Source of the DNA: Viscum album
Taxonomy: Eukaryota; Streptophyta; Magnoliopsida; Santalales; Viscaceae
Direction: 5' to 3'
Assembly (NCBI GenBank): GCA_963277665.1
Contig: OY728152.1
Span: 1,184,648,357-1,184,712,356 of the forward strand
Length of the DNA stretch: 64,000 nucleotides
The notes beneath the pieces are model-generated. The model did not search any database. It was not told where the DNA came from and saw nothing but the letters and a program-made list of their open reading frames with translations. The translations under genes and the position numbers were made by a program. Below, piece after piece: positions 13,901-27,759 of this stretch (position 1 is the stretch's first letter; each line of letters starts with the position of its first letter).

Positions 13901-15995
13901 GTTTTATGTGATAATATAAGTGTAATTGTATAATTAAACCATAAATATATATATATATTTGTATTAAATATTTCCCTATAACTAACTATCATAATTTTTA
14001 ATGGGAAACAAGTTACATCAGTTTGGGAGGTTGTAGTATATTGTACACTATATTTACGATGTTGTTTCTCATTTAATGGAAGTAGAAATAAGTAAATAAT
14101 ATTCAATAATAATAATAAAATATAATTATATGGTAGATAATGTTGAAATTATATTTCAGGTTTTATTATATAATAAAATATTTGAAATTTTGAATGAAAA
14201 CAATGATCTCAATAAAGGAGGTTTTCATACATTATAGAATCCTCTTACAGATTTATTATTTAGGACCATTGGGATGGACATTTGTGAAAAATTATATATA
14301 ATATTTCTACTAATGTTTATTTTTGTATTTATTAAGGTCTTATTAATCTAATGGGATATCAATTGGTGAATAAGATAGGGGAGTTCATTCTATTTTATAA
14401 TTAATGATGTGTGAAATTTAAAAAAAACAAAACTATTCCATCAGTTGATGTAAAAATCACTCCATGTAGATCCAAAATTGATAAATAATTTGTTTGAGTT
14501 ATGATATATTCAATAAACATGTAAAACACACACAAATAAGTGTTTTATACATTTTTTCATTTATTTATATTTTTCCATACTTTCAAAGTAGGTTTTCAAC
14601 TATAGTAACTAGCATTATTATCCTATATAATTTATCCATTAATCTGAAAATGAAGTGATCCATATTATATAATTTGTAAATAGTTATTATACATATGAAA
14701 AAAAATTTATTATTGAAAATTTATAAGTTTTTTTTAATATTTTGTTTACTAAAAGAGAAGTTAACCTAAAAAAACAAGCATTTCACATATTCATGGTAAC
14801 AAAACCATTCTTCTTTTCAGAAAATATAATCAATATAAAAGAATAATTTATCCATTAAAATAACATAGATGAAATCATAAATCATTTAAAAATATCTTGG
14901 TAGGATAATTTTTAATAATTTTAATCCATTTAGTAAAAATATAATTTATTATAAAATAACAATGCTTCCTTTTTTACATTATGTAGTTATTTTTGAATAT
15001 TTCAAATACAAAGACAATGATGGGGTTCAAATATTTTTGGATAACACAAACCTAAAACTCTTAATTTATATAAATATTAATTCATAATTAAAAATAATTC
15101 AATTTATTTTACATTACTTTGTTTGAATCATCTAAATCATTGCACAAATTTTTCCTTAACGTTCATTTATTATATATGAAGTATTTTTCCAATAATTTAG
15201 ATGAAAGGATAGTGTTCAATAAATTATTTTATTTTTTACTATTCATAATATATTTAATAGTATAAATCAATATTAAAAATATTAATAAAAAATCAATTTT
15301 GATAAGAAGATTTTAAAAATGAGTATTTTTTCTTTAATTAATTTGTATTTTTAAAAAAATTTCATTATTTATGTTTATAAAGAGCGAGTATTCTACCGTA
15401 TAGAAAAATATACATTATTCCAGAATATTTTTTGTTCTTGTTTAATTTGTTCTCATATTTATTATATTTGACACAAAACCATTTAATTTACTTTATAATT
15501 GTTTATAAAATATATTTTTCATATTTTAGTGATTAATCTCCATTTAGTCTATCTTAACAGATAAGTGATAACTTCTATAATAATATTTTAATAAATTATC
15601 ATGTTTTTATTAAATGTGGTGTTTCATGTGTCACAAGATACCAATGAGTTTGAGTTTTTTTAAATAAATATATTCTATACTCATGGGGTCAACCAATCCC
15701 TTCTATAATAGTTTTTAATGTAGTATATTCAATCTCACATGATGTTCAACATTGAAAATCATTGGGTTTTACCCATTCCCCATTCATTATTTAAATGAAT
15801 TATAATAATTCCTTATTGTTATTATCAATAAAACCATTTCCATTAACAAGATTTTTTGATATGATAGTATTATAATGTTTTAATTTTATTACAGAACCCA
15901 TTATGTAGTTTATAAATATATTATGAGTTGATTATCTATAGAAAACTAATTTTTTAGCTGATGCTTTATATCTAATAAGATAAATATGATATATG
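10923..15995. other. AT-rich intergenic DNA, unresolved
   Basis: About 5 kb with no recognisable protein motif on either strand and no repeat partner that I could find in the window. Short open stretches here (for example 12868-13062, 13212-13436 and 13894-14106, minus strand) are lysine, isoleucine and phenylalanine rich and look like chance ORFs in AT-rich sequence. Most likely further decayed retrotransposon sequence, but that is inference. Confidence 0.5.
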
Positions 15996-18900
15996 TGTAG
16001 TCATCCCAGTAACATAATCATAATAGATTTGGGTGGAAATCTCAAGTCACATTGTTATGGAAATATGGTAATAGAAATCCATTATGATTTGAATTTGCAT
16101 ATGGTCAGAATTCACATATGTTATGATTAAAATATTGGGGATTATTAAACATAATTATGTTGTATAATATAGTATTTTATGCTAACATGGATCATGATGG
16201 TTGAATCATATCACCGTACTCATATAACTCATTTTTTATGATAATAAAACATATAACATGAATCATGATTTTTTTTATATTTTTAGTAATGTATTTTTTT
16301 ATAATATTTCCAAGTATAATGATAACATTCTCCTTACAATATGTTCTTTTATTTCCCAAATGCAATATTTGAATTATGCCACCAATGTTTTTTCAAAATG
16401 ATCATTTAAGGTCTTCATTTCTTTTATTTCTTTTATATATGTTTTGAAAATGAATAGTATGAATAATCTTTCAAAAATAAATTTTTTGGAATGCTAATTA
16501 GATATATTTGTCTATATTAATTTACAAATAATATTTATGTGTCTAATATTAAAATAAAATAAACATATTTATTTTTGGGATTGATTTATTGTATTATATA
16601 TTTCAAATTAATGTTATATTATATTATATTTTGATGAAATTAATTTTTTTTCTGTGTAGTGTATTATTATTTATTGGGATTATATTGTGAAAAATAAGAA
16701 AATAGAACCATTAATTACATAATTTGAATCAATGTTAATGTTGGATTACCAAAAAATGTCATAGGATTAAATAAAGGGGTCATAGATTATAATATACTAG
16801 TAATGATTTTTTTTATCATATGATTACTCAATATGATTATGTGTAACTCTCCATGATATTATGATATACTTTTTAATAATTTTTTTTATCATTGATAGTA
16901 TATGTTATATGAAATCTTGAGTTTAAATGAACATGATATACTAATTATATATTATTATTTAATGTGATGGTTATTATCTACCTATATGAATTCATGTTTT
17001 AAAATAGATATCTAAATTATAAAAAAAAAATTATATATGTATAAAATGAATTCATTGAATATGAATTATTAATAAATTAAAAATATCCTTCAATGTAGAT
17101 TCATATGTTCTAACAAAAAAATGATTATACAAGGTGTTTCAAACTATATCAATTAGACAAATGACTTTATAATTTTATTTTAATTATATTTTTAAATTTT
17201 TTATTTTACAAAATCTTTTAATATACATATTATTATTTTTATTTGTAATTGAATAATTATATATCCAATTATATGCTGAAAATATAATTTTCTAAAAAAC
17301 GCTTTTGTTTCACATTCTTATATAAAATTGAAATTAAACAACATATTTATATAGAATTTTATAAAATTCATATTTTGAATAAAGAGGTCCAAATTTCCTT
17401 ATTATCACCCTTTTAATGTTGTCATTATGAATAGTAACTATTGTAATTATTCATCACATTATAATAGATAAATTAGTTAAATACTACAAATAATAATATG
17501 ATCGAAAAATAAAAACTCTCAAACAACTACATAACATGTAATGGATGATTTATGATCAATAATACTTATGAACCATTATATTATATAGAAATGTTGTTCC
17601 ATTTCAGTAAGATAATAACCTTAGTATTATTTTACTTCAAGAATAAATTTAAAATCTAAATTTTTCTAATAGGTCTAATATTTAATCAAATGTATTAAAT
17701 AATATTTTTCTTCATTGTTATTTCTTATATGAAAAAAATTATTTATTATAATGGTAATTTATATATAATTTTTATTGATGGAATTATTAACATAAATTCC
17801 ACACAATATAATTATAGTAATTTTTCCTGTAATAAGAAAATGAATTATTAAAAAAATAATATATTAAATGAAATAAATATTTTCTGAATTTTTTCAATAT
17901 GATCTATAAATCAATATTAAATAATTGTAATTTATAAAATTTTATATTTTAATTTTATTTCCAAATTTCATTTATTAAAAATCTACAAAATTAATCATTC
18001 AAAATAGTATTATTAATATATATTATGTTAAATAATAATCCAATAAGAGGAAGTAAAATTCATAATATTATTATCATTATCAGGTTATATGGAAAATAGT
18101 CTAAAATGTCTACAATCGAATATTTATATGTCACTTTCTGGTTTATTGTATAATTCATTACTCCCAAACAGTGAAAATATATTATAGTAAAGTAATCATA
18201 AAAAAATCCTAACATGGGGGGGGGGTAGATTGTTAGAAATAATTGAATAATAATAAACAATTACCTAAATCATTGAAAGTATTATAATCAGATTATATTT
18301 AGAATCATTTATATAAAAAATTAAATATATAATTATGGAAAAACTAAAATGTAAATTAAAATATAATAATATAATAATTTATTTAATTCTATGTGTTCTC
18401 ATCTCCTCATTTATAAATAGATACAATTTATCCTCACATATTCACTATATTTGGGATCAATAACTCAATAAAGACCACCCCAAATACCATAATTTATGTA
18501 ATAACATTATCAAATTAACACTTATCATCCCATAAGTATAATATTTTATCAATTTTTCTTAATGATGATATTATTTTTCTCAACGAAGATGTAACTGTAT
18601 TAAAAGAAACCTTCAATATTATTTATTAAACTATTTCCATAATATTACTTTTAACCATTTAAAACAATGATTAAATTATATAAAATATATTGATATGTTA
18701 TTATGATTAATGAGATTTTTTTTCTAAATGTTTATTATTATACAGAATGACGAAACATCACTCATACATGGGTAGGGCATACCATCTCCATGCAGTAGTG
18801 TATTTTTTTATGTCAATTTCATAGGGTTGAATTTAATGATTAAACTATTCAGTATATTTGATATTTATTACTTAATTATTTTTTATTGAATATTTTTTTA

Positions 18901-19366
18901 CCTTTTTACCCTTTTTCCAATTAAAAATTGAAAATGCCACTCGTTTATATGTGTGAACAACAATATCCCTAATGTGATGTGACATTTTTAATTTTTTAAA
19001 TTTCATAGAAGATTATAAATTCATAAATAAAAAATAAATATTATATTTATATCACAATTATCATTTTGGATATGATGGAACCATGAATATTATGTAAGGA
19101 CTAAAACAATTTATCATAACCTTATATGGAAAATGTGGGAGTTAGTACTCGAAAAAAATGATTTTAATAGGGTATTTTCATAAAAGGATATTGGAGTGTT
19201 TTAAGTGTCATAGATACAATATTATATGTATGTATATTGTTCCTCTAAATAATTCTAGTGAATTGAAATATATTATATAGGATATAAATCGTTCTTATGA
19301 AGTAAGGCATGCCTATGGTAAGGGTTTATCTGACATCCTAGTTATTATTTGAGAGTGATTAGTTTA
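15996..19366 (+). repeat. Element E 5' LTR, diverged relative of the C LTR
   Basis: Three anchors match the C LTRs in the right order. A start TGTAGTCATCC is followed about 80 bp later by gaaatccattatg (compare gaaatcaatttcgg at 30776). At 18757, actcatacatgg..gggcatacc compares with actcacccatgcacgggatatgccc at 39229. A gcctatgg segment at 19310 precedes the end, as in C. Total length of about 3.37 kb is close to the other LTRs. Highly decayed, with approximate ends. Confidence 0.5.
18216..18225 (+). repeat. Run of ten G in E LTR
   Basis: A homopolymer G tract that stands out in AT-rich sequence. It has no counterpart recognised in the related LTRs. Confidence 0.8.
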
Positions 19367-19369
19367 TGT

Positions 19370-19380
19370 TGGTATAGAAG
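19370..19380 (+). other. Primer-binding-like site of element E
   Basis: Tggtatagaag matches the first six bases of the initiator-methionine tRNA site tggtatcagagc and lies a few bases after the inferred LTR end. It supports the plus-strand direction of E. Confidence 0.4.
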
Positions 19381-22106
19381 TTTAATAACATTAAATTTAA
19401 TATATAATAGATTACTATCACATTATAAGAAGGTAAAGACTGAGGTAAGTGTTTAGTTTAAAATCCAATTATTATTATGGATAGTTTATGTGTTTGATAA
19501 CATTAGATAAATTATAAAATCATTTATTCTAACACATAATCTATTATATTGTCTTATGATTAATTCTAGAATTATATGTTAATCAATAAATTAAATCTCT
19601 TTATGTAAAAAAACATCGACATATTATTTTAAAGAAAAAAAACATATATTTTTATTTAGTTTTTAATTCTATATTTTTTCGTGAATTCATTTAATTCTCT
19701 ATTAAAATTCCATTATTGTTCACTAATTATAGATTGATTACAATTATAATAATGTTTGAATTTCTATTAAAATATTTAAAAATATGTCTTATTAATATTT
19801 TTCAAATGAGGTTATCTTTTGAGATCAATATAAATAATGTCAAATGAATCATTATTTTACAAAATATTGTATCAAAAATATTTCTAATAAACAAAAAGTT
19901 CAAGTATTTGATGAATATATTGATGTTTTCAATAGATAATTATAACTGAAATATTTTTACCAATATTTCATAACATCTTTTTAGTTTTTGAATAAGTAAA
20001 TTCCAATTAAAATCATTATTTCCCACCAAAATTAATCCACAAATCTTTTGAATGTATTTTAATCTATGTAAATATCTATGATTAAATTGATTTTAAATCA
20101 GGATATTCTTTAATTATACCATCTATAGTGTTTCTTTGGAAGGTTTATGATTTGTTTCTTGGAAATAAGCTGATATTCAATGTTTCAGTTCTCCCCATAT
20201 AGATAACAATAGATTATGAATGAATATTTAGCAAACTGTATTATTTATTTATGTTATTTATTAATTATAGTTATTGAGTGAATGATTTGACTATAATTAT
20301 ATATACAAACAATTATTCAATATGTCTCATGAGATTAAATATTTTGGGTATTTGGCCATGAAATTTTCTATTTAGGATTTAATTTCATTGAAAGATTCAA
20401 TGACAGTCAGTCTACAATGTACAGCATTATGCATTCCAACATTTTAAAATATTTTATTAATTTACATTTGTGTTTTGGAATAGATATTATATCAATATAT
20501 ACTTTTCAAACTACTTTGACTATTTATATGGAATTATATTAAGATAAATTATTCATGCCATTTTTTTCATTCTGAATTTTCATTCTCATATATCATTTAA
20601 TTTACTGATCATGAGGGCTATAAACATTCGTATTATACCTATATTTATAATTCAAGGAATATAAAAATTATTGATATTAATGGATATAATTGTAAGATTA
20701 ATAATTTTCTCAAATAATATTATTTGATTTATTATATTTTTTCATATAAAACATGAGATTCATTGATGTATCTATTATATGAATAATAATAAACTATTAT
20801 ATCATTAATATATTTGAGATCATATACATAGTTAAAATTAATAAATTAACCATTGGATTTGGGGTACATGGGAGTGGGGTTTAATTTCGGTATCACATCA
20901 TGTTTACTAGAATCCATGGAAACAAGATTATTTAAAAAATTAAATGTGGAACATTATCCAATGAAAGAGTGTGATTATATATATGATTGTAATATTTTAT
21001 AATAAATTATTATAGAATAGTAATTATTATGTGTTTTTTCATGATATAAATTCATTTATAGATACTAAAATTGGATGATAATTTGGTAGAGAATATCTTA
21101 CGGTAATAACCCCTAAATTTTTTTATTTTTAGAAAACATACCGATGATTCTGTTGTAGGGGTGTACACTACAAAACTATTAAGATAGGCCTAGGGGATAT
21201 TCCTTACATATTAAACATTCATATCACAAAAATTCACGAATGATATAAAATTACTTTAAGAATCCATAGTATTTGTTATGATAATATTCTTTTCACTTAG
21301 AGATTTTCTTGTTAGAAATTTTCAATTTATATAATGCCTTTGTCTAACAATAAAATTGTTTAATATGGTTTTAATTTTATTGATCTAATGTAGTGTATTG
21401 TATTTTATAGAAATGGAAAATTGAATAGGGTATATACACAATATCAAATGATGAAAATAATATATAAATTTACTTCATGGTAATGATAATGAATATGTAG
21501 ATGAAAATTTATCTTAGGAATGAACTGAATAATCTATAAAAAAAATTGTAATCACTAACACAGAATATGACCAATAACTATTCTCTTACAGATCATCCTA
21601 TTAATCCCCAATGATTTTTACATATGTAATACTATTTCATATGAAAAATAATCACATCATTCAGTAAATAAACACATTATAACTGATAATTTCATTAGGT
21701 CCCTAGAAATAATTTTACATACATTAAGAAAAAATTAAAGGGTCTATGTTTTCAGGTAATTATAGCTTCTCGTAGATAATTTATATCATTGATGAAATGT
21801 GATTCGAAATACTAAGGATGTTAATGAAATAGTGAAAATGTAGTGAATTTATTTGACAATGCCTCAATTTGAAAATCATCTTCTTTATTGATAATTATAT
21901 GATTTAGAGAGATAAAAGATTATAGGAAAAATAGTGATGAAATTGACATAGTGTATAAAGTTAAAAATATATGGCCAAAAAGGCATGTTGAATATTATGA
22001 TGTAATCCAATTGAAACATATTCAATTTAATTGAAGGTATAAAATCAATCCTTTTTAGTAAACTAGTCTCTGGAACACTCACATTATATAAGAATAGAAT
22101 ATCATG
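19381..22106 (+). other. Element E internal sequence (presumed gag), not readable
   Basis: AT-rich, with no recognisable capsid motif. Being longer than the gag leader of the other copies here, it may contain a further small insertion. Short open stretches such as 21885-22082 (minus) have no family resemblance. Confidence 0.3.
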
Positions 22107-25100
22107 TGTTATCTACATTGATAAATTATCCTCCACATTATCGAGGTACGAAAGAAATAATGAGATGATGTGGATGGATATTATAAAATTAGATAGAGGC
22201 AAGATGATAAATAATAATTTTATAACTTGTAATACTTTGCGAATCAATCACCATGAATATGATTAATTGTAAAAGAATTATTTATTAAACATTCATGAAA
22301 AGTACATATTTATCAATTATTTATGTAAATTTCTATAAAAATAACAACCAAAATATAACATATTTGGTTGAAATTTTATTTGAATGTAATAAATGAATGT
22401 GATCTCATCACTAAGGATAGATCAGTTTATTAGTATAGATAAACTAGATACATACATGGTATCTTTATTACCATCATCATTATACATTGAATACAAAAAG
22501 GAAAATAAAAATAATTATTTGAGTCCTATTAAAGTATTTCTTCATCATATCCTAAGGGAGAAAAATTAAAGGGTGAGTTTAATAAAAATTTAAGGGTTAC
22601 ATGAATAAAAAATAAGTTAATCAACGTAATTAAGGAAAAATCATATAGGCCAGGTAATGAAATGAAAATTACATTCCATTAATAAAATAAGAATATAAAT
22701 TATTCAAAATATATTTTTATAGTGAAAATATAGTGTAACATAATAAATAAATAATGAATAAAGAAAAAACTTATTCATTGTACTGTATATATCAGGCACA
22801 GAAAATATGATTTCATCAAGATGGGTTATATCTCTGGGAAAACCCCATCTGATTCTAATTGGGAAACAAACATAGATTTTATTTAACGAAATATTTATAT
22901 CATGAGATGATTTAATACATTGATGGGTGATATATTATTAGGACCAACCTATCAATATAATTCTAATAAATTATTCTTATATAAATTTAATTCATGAAAT
23001 ATCAAAATATCCTTATTTATTAGACGATATAGAGTCAAAAAATATTTTCCCATTTAAATCATCATTAAATGATACTTCCATATGATAAAATGGTACATGA
23101 AAAATGTAATAATAATATCCATGATACCTGAAATATAGATATATAATTATATCTTAATTGAATTCTAATCATAAATGAATGGGATGTATACATACAAAAC
23201 ACACATAGAATACGTTGAGAATAAGGTACAACCAAAGGGAATATCATAATAGTGTCTATGAAATAATGGATTTAAAAATACAAGTTCATTTATATTTTAA
23301 TGAAGAAATGTCTGAGGTATATTATGTAAAACTGAAGTAAAATCATGTAAAAGGAGTGTTTAATATGAATTAGATATGAGGTTGTTTTTTGTAGTTCAAA
23401 TTATAATACTAAATATAATTTAAAATTAAAAAATGAATCATTATTTTTATAAATACTTAAAGTAAAATGATTGATTGTCATGATAAAATGAGTGATTTTA
23501 TAAAAATATATTTTTCATTAAATGGAAAAGGGGTTGTAATTGAAAATTGGTAAAAAAATATTGGGAATATCCCTTTAATCACACATTATTGTTTGGAATA
23601 ATTGAGAATGAATCTATTTTAGAACATGTGTTACACAATCCAAAACAGTTATTATGATTATGATAAATTATTTTGGAACACATACTAAAACATTAAATAG
23701 ATTACATAAAATAAAATAATAATTACATTTGTATAAAGCGTGATAAATCATTACCAAAATGAAAATAATGGTTTGGAATAAATCACTATCCTTATGTCTA
23801 AATGTGTTCAGCACGTGATTTTCATTACTATGATAAAATGACTAAATGAAAGGATTTAATAAATTAAGACCCTTTCTAAAGGTACTTTATTTAGAATAAT
23901 TTTATAATATTGATTTACAGATTTTGTTTTGATTTTATGATAAAATTTTATCATTTTAGAGTGTTTATTTCAATATTTTTCATGATCTATTTAGATTTTT
24001 ACATCTTTCAAAAATCATGTAAAATTTAAAGAGGATACCAGAATTAAAATGATATGTTATTAATGATATTAGTAAACATTAAATGGTTATATATTTCTAT
24101 CAGTTATATGGTATGATTTGAAATCATTAGATAAATCGTTAGTGATAGTAATTTAGATTACTTTGGTGATTTTTAATAATAATGAATTAGTTTTTATTTA
24201 TTTATTAATAATCTATATGTAAAATGGTTTTATAAATTCAAATAAGATGTAAAAAATATATTTTAATCTTTTATAACAAAAAAATTGTTTTACGACGATC
24301 CATAAAGGTGTAATTGAAATAAAACATGTCATCTAATAAGGAGGTAAATCAACACCACACATAGGATGTCTTCAGTTTTATAATAAAACGAAGAGGAAAA
24401 GATAATTTTTTGAAGATTTCAATTGAAATAATGAATATATATATATATATGATTCCTTATTTATCAATATGTGTTTTGAAAGTTGATGTGAGGAATCTAT
24501 GAAATAATGAAAATAAGGTGAAAATAAAATAAAAAAAGGGAAATATTGTTTCACATCTTTAAATCTTCCCACTAAGAACTTCCTTAGAGAAATTAGCTTT
24601 GGGAACTTGCTGAGACTAAAAAAACCAAGAAGTGTGAAAGAGTCTTGAGAATATTATTATCATTAAATATCACAATATTTTAGTCTGATTAGGTGTGAGT
24701 AGAAGTGGTGGAGAGGGGTATCATTTATAGTAGAAGAGAGGGGTGTTTCTTGATTATTTTATTAATTACATTATTATTTTGGATGAAGACAAAAAATAGT
24801 GATTCATCCAGGAAAAAATAATGTAAATAAGTAATGATAAATTAAGAGAATGGTTCCCACATTAGAGATGACTCAATGTATCATTTATTTAATTTATATT
24901 TTATATGTATCACCAATTAATTTATTTTACTACTCATAAAAATAAAATATTTTGACAATATCCATAAAATTCACCATAAATTTTTTTTCATTTGTATAAG
25001 TAAAAAAATTAACTCTATTTTATGAAAAAAATTATAAATAAGTGAGATTTAATTTTTCGTTTAAATAATCATCTACATGGTAAGTAAATATTTTAAAACA

Positions 25101-25556
25101 ATAAAAATTATTTTATGAAATTTTGAAATCTTAATTAAGGTATCAGAAAATAATATTATAATAATAAGGCTTCAAAAAACTAATTTTTGAATAAAATTTT
25201 AGAAAATATGTATTATATTTTATAATGACATTAACTATTAAATATAAAATAAATATGTATGATTTATGGAAAATAATTAAAACAAAATAATTATTTCGAA
25301 ACGATTTATTTAATTATACTATAATATAATTATATCATATTACCATTTAGATGATTCATATATTTTATTTAAACTTTATTGGGTACAATTATTATTTTAA
25401 ATGGTCTCATTAATATTTATAATGGTCACACTACTATTCCAATGGTCAGACACAACTTAATAGTATATTACGGCTCATTTAAGATCAATGTTGTGTTAAA
25501 CATATGAAATTTATTAAATAATATAAATTCCATTACATTCAGAGTTTTTATACTCA
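22107..25556 (-). repeat. Element B 3' LTR
   Basis: Pairs with 30275-30675 plus 39738-42840. Anchors are 22145 (aggtac) with 30313; 22405-22470 (ctcatcactaagga..aactagatacatacat) with 30575-30640; 22560-22680 with 39790-39910; 23090-23260 with 40340-40500; 24340-24400 (ggaggtaaatc..) with 41560-41640; and 25400-25470 with 42600-42680. About 3.45 kb. The first base on the minus strand is set by the polypurine tract at 25557. Confidence 0.75.
24723..24729 (-). promoter_or_regulatory. Possible TATA box in element B 3' LTR
   Basis: On the minus strand tataaat is followed by a pyrimidine-rich run (gatacccctctcc..). The pyrimidine-rich part is conserved in the right LTR near 41930, but the TATA is not. 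Candidate only. Confidence 0.35.
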
Positions 25557-25578
25557 TCCCACCCTCAAATAATGCTCC
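25557..25578 (-). other. Polypurine tract of element B
   Basis: On the minus strand the tract reads ..tttgagggtggga immediately before TGAGTATAAAAAC, taken as the first bases of the 3' LTR. It lies just downstream of the integrase C-terminal relic, as expected. Confidence 0.5.
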
Positions 25579-25814
25579 CTTGAAAATTTTATGAATATTT
25601 CCACCAAAACAGATGAGGGTGGTTTTTCATCATATTATCTTCAGGTTCCCACATTTAATATTCCAATAAATTACATTTTCAAAGAAACATTACAATTAAT
25701 GTCTTCTAATTTCCTAATACATGCTATCTTGGTTCAATATCCTCAATATCCAATTCATAAGAAAAAATCATTTTTTAATTCTATTTTTTATAGGTGAGTA
25801 CATGCATTGGTTTT

Positions 25815-26016
25815 TTCGTGTACATCGTTAAAAGTGATATGTTTATGAAATCATTAACTTTGGAATGAAATGGTGTTTATACTATACAGTATGATTCATA
25901 TCCAATTTTATCCTTATGTTCAAATGGTCCAATGCTTTTACGACTCAACATCCCTTTTTACCAAGCCTAATTCCACTATTCTAAGATGGTATGTTCAAAA
26001 AAGCATGAACTCCCAC
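25815..26016 (-). pseudogene. Element B integrase C-terminal (GPF/Y) relic
   Basis: Minus-strand translation gives VGVHAFLNIPS, then IRLGKKG, a frameshift, SIGPFEHKDKIGYESY, and further on NDFINISLL. These match in order the post-core integrase segment of gypsy elements: the hydrophobic V-F-L-K strand, the G-P-F/Y box and the H-x-V-F-H-V-S segment before the chromodomain-type tail. Stops and one frameshift are present. Confidence 0.75.
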
Positions 26017-26404
26017 TGGAAACAATAAATCATTTATTTAGTGGTAATCATAAATATTTTGAATTAATTAATGATATTTAATATATGAATTAACAAAATT
26101 TTCTTTTTGATTCCTCTCCAATATCTTTTGGGATAACAAGTTTCCACTCATCAAATACCTACCATCGGGTTGGTGTTAAATTTCACGTTACATGTAATTC
26201 TTAATATGGTTGTATTTGAATACAATAATGGAAAATATTGTGGTAAAAAAATTACCCAAAAATATAAACACAAGTCCTGCATACCATGAAGGTCCAGTGA
26301 GAATTATATAAACATTTCATCCAATGATTGAAAAATCCATTTATATTCCCTTAGTTTGAGGGTTATACTAAGTACTCATATGAAGATTAGTATCCATATT
26401 ATTT

Positions 26405-26612
26405 TGAAGAATCATTCATAAATTTTCTATAAAAATGTGGATCTCACTCAGAAATAATTTATACAGGTGAACCATGATTTATTAAAAAATCATTAATATA
26501 TTGTATTTTTAAGATATCCAAAGGAATTATTTTATTTATAGCACAAAAATGTTTAGATTTGGTAAGTCAATCAAATATAACAATTACTGCATTATTCCAT
26601 ATTATTTTCCTA
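26405..26612 (-). pseudogene. Element B integrase catalytic core relic
   Basis: Minus-strand translation contains VIVIFD-stop-LTKSKHF, then YINDFLINHGSPV, then a decayed S-D-R-D-P-x-F motif (SE-stop-DPHF). In intact gypsy integrases the first motif reads D-R-L-T-K-S. Here the arginine codon is TGA, one C-to-T step from CGA. The catalytic aspartate of the second motif is glutamate. The spacing fits the rve domain. Confidence 0.8.
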
Positions 26613-26717
26613 TTAATTCTTATGAAACATTCCATGGTAATTTCACCCAACATCCATATAATAATAGTTATAGGATTCATTAATCATATATGATGTTGTC
26701 CATCGATAATCACTAGT

Positions 26718-26970
26718 TAAAAAGCTAGAAACCTTAACACATTGTTAGAAATTTCCCACATCCTTATATCCCCAAAAAATGTTCATTAAGATCCATATAA
26801 ATATTGGTACCAACAAGCTTTATGTAGAAGATTGAGATATGATAATCATGAATTAGATCCATTTTTAACACCAATATTAATGGCACACATAACAACTTTT
26901 CATGTTTCATAATTCCATCCTCATATACAATGTCATCCAATCCACTGTCATTATTTCCTATAATTTTCAT
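26718..26970 (-). pseudogene. Element B integrase N-terminal zinc-binding relic
   Basis: A 68-codon open stretch (26764-26970) runs on past one stop. It contains EDGIMKH, LLCVP, HDYHISIF, TNIYMDLNEHFLG and then FLTMC. This follows the HHCC region of gypsy integrase, where H-x-S-x-x-x-x-H-P-G and T-K-M-Y-x-D-L lead to a W-W and then a C-x-x-C. The second histidine is lysine, the tryptophans are lost and only one cysteine is evident. Confidence 0.75.
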
Positions 26971-27759
26971 TGAATATTATCATCAATAGGTTCTGATATT
27001 TTTATCTTCTCTTTTTAATATTTTTTAGAAATATTTTATAAAATGAGTTACGTTCCCCTTTCCATAACAACTTCCATATATATTATTACTAAATACATCA
27101 ATATAAAATCTTTATAAATCATTATTGGTGTCATAATGCCATGATCATTCCGTCTTGAATATATATTCTAAATTATATTTCTTTAATGTATTATAGTGTA
27201 TTGGGAAATTATAATCATTTATTATCCTGACCCATAACCTAGGACTCATGTTAAGGTATTTCTATGTAATTTTTTATTTAAAACTACAATGATACTTGTT
27301 TATATCACATAATTTACCATTATAATAGTATCTCTATATCATGAGAGCTATGATTATAGATTCATACTCTATATGATGAGTTGGATAATATTTCTTCTTA
27401 GGTCTATAACTACCATGATGCATATGCAATAAAATTATCATTTTATATATGGAATAAAAACAATATATTCAATGATGACTCACTGTATATCACAAACACA
27501 TCATTTCATTGTAGGAGATTGAAAATAATGGCATTTACCACCATCCGCATTAATTATGAAAAAAATTCAACAAATTATTTTTTCATATGAATATAACTCC
27601 TACATATGTGATCTTGGTTAATGGGTTTTCCAATCAGGATAAATTAAAAAAGAAACACCAATATTAATCTACTAAACGAATGAAACTACGAACTAGGGTT
27701 ATGTTTGTTTGTATATTACAATATTTCAATGAAATTATATTCATTATATATACCTAGAT
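26971..27759 (-). other. Element B RNase H region, not readable
   Basis: Lies between the reverse transcriptase and integrase relics, so by gene order it is the RNase H domain and the linker. I could not align individual motifs with confidence. Confidence 0.4.

Larger units (their letters stand above)
15996..22106 (+). mobile_element. Element E, left part: ancient gypsy relic interrupted by B
   Basis: 15996-19366 aligns in pieces with the C LTR and is followed by a primer-binding-like site, so an LTR followed by internal sequence is likely. The internal sequence runs into the LTR of B at 22107. A plus-strand protease fragment on the far side of B (43100-43245) is the natural continuation. 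That both parts belong to one element is inference. Confidence 0.45.

Noticed and set aside
18060..18260. Open frame on the minus strand spanning the G run at 18216
   Set aside because: Short, hydrophobic AT-rich coding with a Pro-Pro-Pro from the G run. No similarity to any family I know.
25591..25797. 68-codon plus-strand open frame next to the B polypurine tract
   Set aside because: Antisense to the region just after the B integrase tail. No family resemblance.
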